Assembly (NCBI GenBank): GCA_913041865.1
Contig: CAJWIW010000052.1
Coordinates: forward strand, 1-6,768
From: an uncultured Gammaproteobacteria bacterium
GTDB taxonomy: Bacteria; Pseudomonadota; Gammaproteobacteria; GCA-002705445; GCA-002716945
Length of the DNA stretch: 6,768 bases
Reading direction: 5' to 3'
Shown: positions 1 through 6,023 of the stretch, one piece after another
Layout of the letters: each line of letters opens with the position of its first letter
Position numbering within the stretch: the stretch's first letter is position 1
Notes under the pieces: model-generated
What the model saw: only the letters and a program-made list of their open reading frames with translations
Database searches by the model: none
What the model was told of the DNA's origin: nothing
Position numbers and translations under genes: made by a program

Positions 1-1
1 A

Positions 2-283
2 AAAACTATCAAAGCAATAACTATTAAATCAAAAAAAGATATAATTATAATTGATATCACCGCAAATAGTTTTTTGTATCATATGGTAAGAAATATTGTT
101 GGTTTCCTGATTGACGTTGGAACTGGAAAAATATATTTGAAAGATGTAAATCCTCTCATTGAAGCTTGTGATAGAAGGAAAATAGGCTTAAGCGTCCCAC
201 CCCATGGTTTATACCTTTTAAAAATAAGATACCCTGGCCAATATAGTATTGACTTAAGTGATAAATTTAGGATCTCCATCTAG
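2..283 (+). CDS. truA: tRNA pseudouridine(38-40) synthase TruA, C-terminal part (5' truncated by window edge)
   Basis: The frame is open from base 2 and ends at TAG 281-283, giving 93 visible residues; the true start lies upstream. TruA converts uridines 38-40 of the tRNA anticodon stem-loop to pseudouridine in the cytoplasm. The signature is YHMVRNIVG (residues 26-34 of the visible part, preceded by ITANSF), matching the strongly conserved F-x-HHMVRNIVG segment of the C-terminal half of the catalytic domain. The later GLYLLKIRYP segment matches the family's usual C-terminal GLYL-x-V-x-YP strand. The first catalytic-domain half, with the catalytic aspartate, is outside the window. An internal ATG at 74 lies inside the conserved core and is not the start. 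TruA upstream of trpF is a standard proteobacterial arrangement. The gene ends normally and shows no damage. Confidence 0.93.
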   Translation, partial: KTIKAITIKSKKDIIIIDITANSFLYHMVRNIVGFLIDVGTGKIYLKDVNPLIEACDRRKIGLSVPPHGLYLLKIRYPGQYSIDLSDKFRISI

Positions 284-304
284 ATATTTAAATTTACTCA
301 AACA

Positions 305-313
305 TGTTAAAAT
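305..313 (+). promoter_or_regulatory. Possible extended -10 promoter element upstream of trpF (weak)
   Basis: TG at 305-306, one base, then TAAAAT at 308-313 resembles an extended -10 box (TGnTATAAT, one mismatch). No good -35 hexamer lies 16-18 nt upstream. Initiation about 7 nt downstream would fall at or next to the trpF ATG at 320, implying a leaderless message. It sits in the only true intergenic gap of the window, but such matches are frequent by chance in AT-rich DNA. Confidence 0.2.
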
Positions 314-319
314 AGATCG

Positions 320-961
320 ATGAGTAGGACTTGCATTAAATTTTGTGGATTAAATATAATTGATGATTTAGTGTATGCAGATTCACTTGATGTTGATCTC
401 CTTGGGTTAATATTTACACCTAAAAGCCCAAGGTTTATAAATGGAGAGAGATTAAAAGAAATATCATCTCTTAAAATTACTAAACCGCTTGTAGGCGTAT
501 TTATGGATCAACCAGTTGAGCAGGTGAACGAAATTAAGAGTGTTCTGAGGTTAGATTATTTACAATTTCACGGTTCTGAGAGCTATGAATACTGCAAATC
601 TTTTAATATGCCCTTCATTAAGACTATACATATTGGGTCAGAAAAAATTGTAGTTGATCAAATGTTGATCAAGAATGCAGCAATAACTCTATTTGACACC
701 GAGATATCCGATCAGAAAGGCGGTACAGGTATAAAATTTGACTGGTCAAAACTTATTAACGAGCAATCTTTACAAGATATAATTAAAACTAGTAAATACC
801 TAGTAGCTGGCGGATTAAATCTTGATAACATCAACGATTTATTGGTAACATACAAACCCAAGGGTTTAGATGTTAGCAGTGGCCTAGAGTATAATACTGG
901 CAAAAAAGATCATGAGAAAATGGAGCATTTTGTAAATATTGTGAGGACAAATGATAGTTAG
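320..961 (+). CDS. trpF: Phosphoribosylanthranilate isomerase
   Basis: This 213-residue protein has the usual TrpF length. It isomerises N-(5'-phosphoribosyl)anthranilate to CdRP by an Amadori rearrangement in tryptophan synthesis. It is a (beta/alpha)8 barrel. The general-base cysteine is C9 in IKFCGL (canonical K-x-CG). The general-acid aspartate is D126 in LFDTE. Other landmarks are SPR (36-38), LQFHG (81-85, canonical LQLHG), GGTG (134-137), VAGGLN (162-167) and the phosphate-binding GLDVSSGLE (182-190). The ATG at 320 is chosen because the conserved first strand begins at residue 5; its ribosome-binding site is weak. It lies 36 nt after truA and 3 nt before trpB. It is a stand-alone enzyme, not the TrpC-TrpF fusion of enterics, so trpC must be elsewhere. 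Confidence 0.95.
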   Translation: MSRTCIKFCGLNIIDDLVYADSLDVDLLGLIFTPKSPRFINGERLKEISSLKITKPLVGVFMDQPVEQVNEIKSVLRLDYLQFHGSESYEYCKSFNMPFIKTIHIGSEKIVVDQMLIKNAAITLFDTEISDQKGGTGIKFDWSKLINEQSLQDIIKTSKYLVAGGLNLDNINDLLVTYKPKGLDVSSGLEYNTGKKDHEKMEHFVNIVRTNDS

Positions 962-964
962 ATA

Positions 965-2167
965 ATGAAGAAAGTTAATTTACCTAAATTACCAAATAAA
1001 GATGGCCATTTCGATGAATACGGAGGTATGTTTGTTTCTGAAACATTAATTTATCCTCTGAAAGAATTATTAAAAGCTTATACCACAATTGCTAAATCAG
1101 CTAAGTTCAGACAAATGTTAACAAAAGAATTAACTATGTATGTCGGACGTCCAACCCCAATATATTATGCATCAAGAATTAGTAAAGAACTGGGATCTTC
1201 CCATATTTATCTTAAGAGAGAGGATTTGAATCACACTGGAGCCCATAAAATCAATAATGCAATGGGTCAAGTTCTTCTGGCAAAAGCAATGAAAAAAACA
1301 AGAATAATTGCTGAAACAGGAGCTGGGCAACATGGAGTTGCTACTGCAACTGCATGCGCAAAATATAACCTCAAGTGTGTTGTATATATGGGGGAAGAAG
1401 ATATTGAAAGACAAAAAATAAATGTTTATCGAATGAAATTACTTGGCGCAGAAGTTATTCCTGTTACTTCAGGATCTAGAACACTTAAAGATGCGCTTAA
1501 TGAGGCACTTAGAGATTGGGTTTCAAATGTTGATAATACACATTATGTAATAGGCTCAGTTGCTGGCCCGCACCCATATCCAATGATTGTCAGAGATTTC
1601 CAATCTATCATAGGGTATGAGTCAAAAAAGCAGATGACATCTATATATAAAAAGAAAGTAGATATACTAGTTGCGTGTGTTGGAGGTGGATCAAATGCCA
1701 TCGGATTATTTCACCCATTCTTAAACGATGATGTTGAAATAGTCGGTGTTGAAGCCGGTGGGTATGGCCTTTCAACTGGCAAGCATGCCGCTCCGCTTAA
1801 CAGAGGAAAACCAGGTGTTCTTCATGGAAACAGAACTTATATTATGGAAGACGAGAATGGACAGATTCAATCAACACACTCTATTTCAGCTGGATTAGAT
1901 TATCCTGGAGTGGGCCCAGAGCACTCATGGCTTAAAGATAACAAGCGTGTGAAATATGTATCTGTAACAGATAAAGAGGCATTAAAAGCATTTTACTACC
2001 TAACTGAAAAAGAAGGAATTATACCTGCGTTAGAAACAGCGCATGCTCTAGCATATGCATTTAGGATTGCTAAGAAACGTAAAAATAAAAATATTTTGAT
2101 TAATTTATCTGGAAGAGGAGATAAAGACATAGACACTATTGCAAAAATGACCCAAATGACTCTATGA
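965..2167 (+). CDS. trpB: Tryptophan synthase beta chain
   Basis: This 400-residue protein matches the usual TrpB length. It condenses indole with L-serine to L-tryptophan using PLP, as the beta subunit of the alpha2beta2 complex. The PLP Schiff-base lysine is K95 in HTGAHKINNA (90-99). The catalytic glutamate is E117 in AETGAGQHG (116-124). The PLP phosphate loop is GGGSNAIG (240-247). GLDYPGVGPEH (310-320) carries the conserved D312, and SGRGDKD (382-388) contacts the cofactor ring. The N-terminal GHFDEYGGMFVSETL (14-28) is typical of the TrpB1 class that pairs with TrpA. The start ATG at 965 lies 3 nt after the trpF stop without a well-placed Shine-Dalgarno, so coupling to trpF is likely. 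Its stop overlaps the trpA start (ATGA). All key residues are present. Confidence 0.98.
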   Translation: MKKVNLPKLPNKDGHFDEYGGMFVSETLIYPLKELLKAYTTIAKSAKFRQMLTKELTMYVGRPTPIYYASRISKELGSSHIYLKREDLNHTGAHKINNAMGQVLLAKAMKKTRIIAETGAGQHGVATATACAKYNLKCVVYMGEEDIERQKINVYRMKLLGAEVIPVTSGSRTLKDALNEALRDWVSNVDNTHYVIGSVAGPHPYPMIVRDFQSIIGYESKKQMTSIYKKKVDILVACVGGGSNAIGLFHPFLNDDVEIVGVEAGGYGLSTGKHAAPLNRGKPGVLHGNRTYIMEDENGQIQSTHSISAGLDYPGVGPEHSWLKDNKRVKYVSVTDKEALKAFYYLTEKEGIIPALETAHALAYAFRIAKKRKNKNILINLSGRGDKDIDTIAKMTQMTL

Positions 2168-2967
2168 ATAGGATTCAGAAAACTTTTAGAAATAATAAAA
2201 AAAAAGTATTCATTGCATACGTAGTATGTGGTGATCCTGATGTAAATACAACCATCAAGATAATGAATACTCTTGTCAACTCTGGCGTTGATCTAATTGA
2301 GTTAGGCGTGCCTTTTACGGATCCAATTGCAGATGGACCTGTAATACAAAAATCAATCGAAAGATCGCTCAAAAAAAATACAAATCTAAATGATGTCTTT
2401 AGTGTTTGTTCTAAATTCAGAAAAAAAAATAAAACAACTCCAGTCGTATTAATGGGTTATTTGAACCCAATCGAAAATCTAGGATATAAAAAGTTTAGTA
2501 AAGAAGCTGTTCAATCAGGTGTTGATGGTGTACTTGTTGTTGATTCACCTCCTGAAGAATCATTAGTATTATCATCTGTATTGCAAGAGAATGATATTTG
2601 CAACATTCATCTGGCATCACCAACTACTAGTAAATCAAGATTAGAGACTATAATAAAATCATCTAAAGGTTACTTATATTATGTTTCACTCAAAGGCATC
2701 ACGGGTTCTAAGATTTCTAATGTCAAATTAATAGAAAAAAATATTAACAAGATCAAAAAAATTAATAAGAATGATCTGCCAGTTGTTGTTGGTTTTGGAA
2801 TAAAAGATAAGCAAACAGCCAAGAAAATATCACAAATATCTGATGGTGTTATAATCGGAAGTTCATTTGTAAAAATAATTGAAGAAAATCTTCATAATAA
2901 ACAAAGAATGGTTAATAATATCAATAAATATGCAGAGAAAATTAAAACTTCAATAGTAAATAAATGA
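2164..2967 (+). CDS. trpA: Tryptophan synthase alpha chain
   Basis: This 267-residue protein has the standard TrpA length. It cleaves indole-3-glycerol phosphate to indole and glyceraldehyde-3-phosphate and channels indole to TrpB. The catalytic pair is E46 and D57 in IELGVPFTDPIADGP (45-59), equivalent to E49 and D60 of the Salmonella enzyme. Y172 in YYVSLKGITG (172-181) corresponds to the active-site tyrosine, and this segment covers the loop-6 region. VGFGI (209-213) and IIGSSFVK (230-237) form the phosphate site. The start overlaps the trpB stop as ATGA, and the stop overlaps the accD start in the same way. The protein is rich in Lys and Asn, and its 5' half contains three adenine runs of 8-9 bases (2197-2205, 2371-2378, 2421-2429) that the normal frame reads through. 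The gene appears intact. Confidence 0.97.
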   Translation: MNRIQKTFRNNKKKVFIAYVVCGDPDVNTTIKIMNTLVNSGVDLIELGVPFTDPIADGPVIQKSIERSLKKNTNLNDVFSVCSKFRKKNKTTPVVLMGYLNPIENLGYKKFSKEAVQSGVDGVLVVDSPPEESLVLSSVLQENDICNIHLASPTTSKSRLETIIKSSKGYLYYVSLKGITGSKISNVKLIEKNINKIKKINKNDLPVVVGFGIKDKQTAKKISQISDGVIIGSSFVKIIEENLHNKQRMVNNINKYAEKIKTSIVNK

Positions 2968-3836
2968 GCTGGCTTGACAAAATATTACCATCAAGGATAC
3001 GTGCTAATAAGGAAAGCAAGGCATCTGTACCTGAAGGACTTTGGCATAAATGTACAAACTGTGAAACGGTTATCTATCGTGCTGAATTTGAGAAAAATCT
3101 GAATGTTTGCCCAAAGTGTAATCATCATGGAAGAATATCTGCTAGAAAAAGAGCTGACGTTATTTTAGACAGAGATGATAAACATGAAATCCTAACAGAT
3201 ATTAAGCCTATAGATATGTTGGGCTTTAAAGACAAAGAAAAATATAAAGATAAGCTTTCATCAACTCAAAAAAAAACAGGTGAGGTAGATGCTTTAGTCG
3301 TTTACGAGGGCAAGGTGAATAAAGTTCCAGTCATTGCGTGTTTTTTTGAATATTCTTTTTTCGGCGGCTCAATGGGATCCGTTGTAGGTGAAAAATTTTC
3401 AAAGGCAATTAACAGATGCATAGATACATCTTCTGCACTTTTATGTTTTTCTGCAAGTGGTGGCGCAAGAATGCAAGAGTCGCTTTTTTCTCTATTTCAG
3501 ATGGCAAAAACAAGCTCATCACTTAACAAACTTTCTGAAAATAAACTACCTTATATATCTGTTATGACAGATCCTACAATGGGTGGAGTCTCTGCAAGTC
3601 TTGCCATGCTTGGAGACATCAATATTGCTGAACCGAATGCACTTATTGGCTTCGCAGGGCCAAGAGTAATAGAGCAGACAGTTGGAGAGAAACTACCAAA
3701 TGGTTTCCAAAGAAGTGAGTTTCTCCAAGACCATGGAGCTATTGACTTTATACTTAATAGAAACGAACAGAAAGAAAAGATATCAACTATTATAGTTTCG
3801 TTAATGAGTAATATAGAAAATGAAGAATCAATTTAA
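2964..3836 (+). CDS. accD: Acetyl-CoA carboxylase carboxyltransferase subunit beta
   Basis: This 290-residue protein is slightly shorter than E. coli AccD (about 304). With AccA it forms the carboxyltransferase that moves carboxyl from carboxybiotin on AccB to acetyl-CoA, giving malonyl-CoA, the committed step of fatty-acid synthesis. The N-terminal four-cysteine zinc ribbon is complete: C30-TN-C33 and C49-PK-C52. The crotonase-like catalytic domain shows GGSMGSVVGEK (134-144), SGGARMQES (165-173), DPTMGGVSAS (203-212) and GFAGPRVIEQT (229-239), all hallmark segments. The beginning MSWLDKILP matches the usual AccD N-terminus and fixes the start at 2964, overlapping the trpA stop by 4 nt. The last 17 nt overlap folC. 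A trpA-accD-folC order is common in gamma- and betaproteobacteria. Confidence 0.97.
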   Translation: MSWLDKILPSRIRANKESKASVPEGLWHKCTNCETVIYRAEFEKNLNVCPKCNHHGRISARKRADVILDRDDKHEILTDIKPIDMLGFKDKEKYKDKLSSTQKKTGEVDALVVYEGKVNKVPVIACFFEYSFFGGSMGSVVGEKFSKAINRCIDTSSALLCFSASGGARMQESLFSLFQMAKTSSSLNKLSENKLPYISVMTDPTMGGVSASLAMLGDINIAEPNALIGFAGPRVIEQTVGEKLPNGFQRSEFLQDHGAIDFILNRNEQKEKISTIIVSLMSNIENEESI

Positions 3837-5112
3837 ATCGCTAGACGAATGGTTAAATTGGCAACAGGACCTTCATCCAAAGAATATTGATTTTAAAATT
3901 GAAAGAATAAAATCTGTATATGACAAATTAAATATCCATAAGATAGCAAAAAAGACTATTATTGTAGCTGGGACGAATGGCAAAGGATCAACTGTTGCCA
4001 TTCTCGAGAGTCTCCTTCATGAATCTAATTATAAAGTTGGATCATTTACATCACCACATATACTTAAATATAACGAGAGAATAAAGATATCAAAGCAAAA
4101 TATTGATGATGAATCTTTGCTAAAGGCATTTAAGATTATTGATGATGCTCGTGGTGATACCACATTGACCTATTTTGAATTTGCAACACTTGCAGCATTC
4201 TACATATTCAGTAAACAGGATTTGGATTATGCCCTACTTGAGGTCGGGCTAGGAGGTAGATTAGATGCAACCAATATTATCGACTCAGATCTATCAATCA
4301 TAACTTCTATTGGAATCGATCATACAGAATTCCTTGGTTCTAGTATTGATAGTATCGCAAATGAGAAAGCAGGCGTGATGAGGTCATCGTGTTATTCTAT
4401 ATTTGCAGGATCTAACCCTCCGGCAACACTACTCTCAAATGCTCAAACAAATAATGTCACCTTTGTTTTTGGCCAAAAACATTTTTCTCATAATATTTAT
4501 AGTGATCATTGGAAATGGAGAGGAAAAAACGGTGCTCAAATTAAATTGCCACTCTTACCTTTAACAGGTGATTTTCAATATAATCATGCTTCTGCAGCTC
4601 TACAAGCTATTGAATTCATTGATCCAGGTATTCTTAAAAATGAACCATCTTTGTCTGCAGGCTTAAGAAATGTGTCACTCATGGGTAGATATCAGAAGTG
4701 TAGCAAATACCCAGAGGTAATAATTGATGTTGCACACAATGAAGATTCTGCCATCAAACTATTTGATAATTTGAATAAAGAAGATAAAAAGAAAACGTAT
4801 GCCGTAATAGGTCTTCTTAATGACAAAGATGCATATACATTAATTAAACCCTTGGCTCCAATAATTGAAAAATGGTTTGTCGGAACAGTAGATAGTACAA
4901 GAGGAATGAATTCATCTGAAATAAAAGAACGAGTTAAGAGTCTTGTTGGTGATGATAAGATTATATGTTATGAAAATATGAACAATGCTTTTGAAGCAGC
5001 GTATGAAGCATTGTATTTTAATGATAGATTAATAGTATATGGCTCATTTTATACAGTTTCAGAATTTATGAGTTACCAAAGACATGCTGAGAAAAAATCA
5101 TTGAATGAATAA
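3820..5112 (+). CDS. folC: Bifunctional dihydrofolate synthase / folylpolyglutamate synthase
   Basis: This 430-residue protein is close to E. coli FolC (about 420). It joins L-glutamate to dihydropteroate, making dihydrofolate, and adds further glutamates to reduced folates, using ATP; it is a Mur-ligase relative. The P-loop is GTNGKGS (51-57). FTSPH (76-80) follows. EVGLGGRLDATN (141-152) carries the Mg-binding Glu, and SIGIDHTEFLG (163-173) the Mg-binding His. NEKAGV (181-186) contains the lysine that is carbamylated in this family. The C-terminal domain shows DVAHNED (303-309, usually DVAHNP) and GSFYTV (408-413). MGR at 288-290 replaces the usual PGR. The ATG at 3820 lies inside accD (17-nt overlap), but residues 7-35 (LDEWLNWQQDLHP and after) are homologous to the FolC N-terminus, so a later start would remove conserved sequence. 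Confidence 0.96.
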   Translation: MKNQFKSLDEWLNWQQDLHPKNIDFKIERIKSVYDKLNIHKIAKKTIIVAGTNGKGSTVAILESLLHESNYKVGSFTSPHILKYNERIKISKQNIDDESLLKAFKIIDDARGDTTLTYFEFATLAAFYIFSKQDLDYALLEVGLGGRLDATNIIDSDLSIITSIGIDHTEFLGSSIDSIANEKAGVMRSSCYSIFAGSNPPATLLSNAQTNNVTFVFGQKHFSHNIYSDHWKWRGKNGAQIKLPLLPLTGDFQYNHASAALQAIEFIDPGILKNEPSLSAGLRNVSLMGRYQKCSKYPEVIIDVAHNEDSAIKLFDNLNKEDKKKTYAVIGLLNDKDAYTLIKPLAPIIEKWFVGTVDSTRGMNSSEIKERVKSLVGDDKIICYENMNNAFEAAYEALYFNDRLIVYGSFYTVSEFMSYQRHAEKKSLNE

Positions 5113-5533
5113 AAAGACTTTATACATAATTTTTGTATTTGCGGTAACTCCTGTTTATTTATTTTATGAACCAACCATTTCGTATTTTTCAAATATGAAA
5201 AATATAACTTATTCCCTTGAGATACCTATTAATAGAGATATTAATACAGAGGATATAGACTATGAAATTGAAGAAGTACCAAATGCAGAAGAAAGAAAAT
5301 CTCTTAGAAGGTCATGGGTACTTTTAATACAATCGGATGACGGAGATCAAAACACTGCTTTATTAAAGAAAATGGGTTTAGAAAATACTATTAAGGTTAA
5401 ATCAAGAATAGATAATAAACAAAAAGAAGCAATAGGACCATTTTTAGACAGACAAATCGCTCTTGATATGCAAAAAAAGATCAAGAAAAACACATCAATC
5501 AATGTAACCATACAAGAGATAGTTAGTCAGTGA
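5105..5533 (+). CDS. dedD: Small inner-membrane SPOR-domain protein in the dedD position
   Basis: This is a 142-residue protein with one predicted N-terminal transmembrane helix (about residues 5-21, after MNKK), an acidic linker (about 45-65, DINTEDIDYEIEEVPNAEE) and a C-terminal region of about 70 residues resembling a SPOR domain. SPOR landmarks are W71-V-L-L-I-Q (canonical WVVQVGSF), a central alpha/beta stretch, and GPFLDRQIALDMQKKI (111-126; canonical VGPF followed by an Ala-rich helix). SPOR domains bind denuded peptidoglycan glycan strands and target proteins to the division septum, so a periplasmic septal role is inferred. Position between folC and cvpA matches dedD of E. coli and the SPOR gene of Pseudomonas, but it is clearly shorter than E. 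coli DedD (about 220 residues), mainly in the linker. It overlaps folC by 8 nt and cvpA by 4 nt. The symbol rests on synteny and domain layout. Confidence 0.75.
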   Translation: MNKKTLYIIFVFAVTPVYLFYEPTISYFSNMKNITYSLEIPINRDINTEDIDYEIEEVPNAEERKSLRRSWVLLIQSDDGDQNTALLKKMGLENTIKVKSRIDNKQKEAIGPFLDRQIALDMQKKIKKNTSINVTIQEIVSQ

Positions 5534-6021
5534 TTGAAACCGATTTAATCATTACATGTTTTTTATTATTCTGGGGATTCTATGGATTGGTAAGAGGCTT
5601 TATAACAGAGTTAATCTCTTTTATATGCTGGGCGCTAGCAATATATGTTTCCGCAAATTACCTTTACATACCAACCGATATTATAGATGGTTATTTGAAT
5701 AATTCACAAATTTCTAAAATTCTTGCTTTTATTTTAATTTTTTTTTCGACATTTATTGTATCTGCTATACTCGGATTTTTATTATCAAAAATGATAGGTC
5801 TTTTTGGTTTAGGAGTTTTTAATAGGATTTTAGGTTTGTTCTTTGGGTTACTCAAAGGATCAGTTTTTGTAATAATTACTATTTTCATTCTGGATTTGAC
5901 TGATTTTAGGGATAACATATTATATCAAGAATCTGAATACATATTGTTTTTTGATGGTATAATCAACAAGTATCTTAGCGATACAGGTTCATTATTTGAT
6001 GATATGGGGCTTAATATATAG
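5530..6021 (+). CDS. cvpA: CvpA family inner-membrane protein
   Basis: This 163-residue hydrophobic protein nearly matches E. coli CvpA (162). Four transmembrane segments are visible at about residues 5-22, 28-46, 62-86 and 100-121, with a hydrophilic C-terminus. Family hallmarks are GFYGLVRGFITELIS (16-30, canonical G-x-x-RGF-x-x-E) and NRILGLFFGLLKG (98-110, canonical DR-x-LG-x-x-FG-x-x-RG). CvpA is named for its requirement for colicin V production; its exact biochemical role is unsettled, with links to envelope stress tolerance and, by position, to purF. The start is GTG at 5530, overlapping the preceding stop as GTGA; a TTG at 5534 is in a different frame and no nearby ATG fits. AGAGAT about 11 nt upstream could be a weak ribosome-binding site. 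The T9 run at 5738-5746 is read in frame. purF starts 2 nt after its stop. Confidence 0.9.
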   Translation: MIETDLIITCFLLFWGFYGLVRGFITELISFICWALAIYVSANYLYIPTDIIDGYLNNSQISKILAFILIFFSTFIVSAILGFLLSKMIGLFGLGVFNRILGLFFGLLKGSVFVIITIFILDLTDFRDNILYQESEYILFFDGIINKYLSDTGSLFDDMGLNI

Positions 6022-6023
6022 TT

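Noticed and set aside
249..254. TTGACT at the end of truA as a -35 box for trpF
   Set aside because: No -10-like hexamer lies 16-18 nt downstream, and the TAAAAT at 308 is over 50 nt away.
79..279. 66-codon minus-strand open frame opposite truA
   Set aside because: It is antisense to the conserved TruA C-terminus and has no ribosome-binding site or recognisable domain.
284..319. Transcription terminator or trp leader attenuator between truA and trpF
   Set aside because: The 36-nt gap has no GC-rich stem followed by a T run and no Trp-rich leader frame.
943..967. GAGGA at 943-947 followed by a tiny ATG ATA GTT AGA TAA frame (951-965) overlapping the trpB ATG, as a possible leader or coupling peptide
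   Set aside because: The spacing from GAGGA to ATG 951 is only 3 nt and to trpB ATG 17 nt, neither suitable; the sequence is simply the trpF 3' end read in another frame.
1172..1414. 80-codon open frame on the minus strand within trpB
   Set aside because: It is wholly antisense to strongly conserved trpB, is rich in Cys/Ser/Phe from antisense codons, and resembles no known family.
5691..5918. 75-codon minus-strand open frame within cvpA
   Set aside because: Its Lys/Ile-rich product is the antisense of hydrophobic Phe/Leu/Ile codons of the CvpA membrane segments; there is no independent support.
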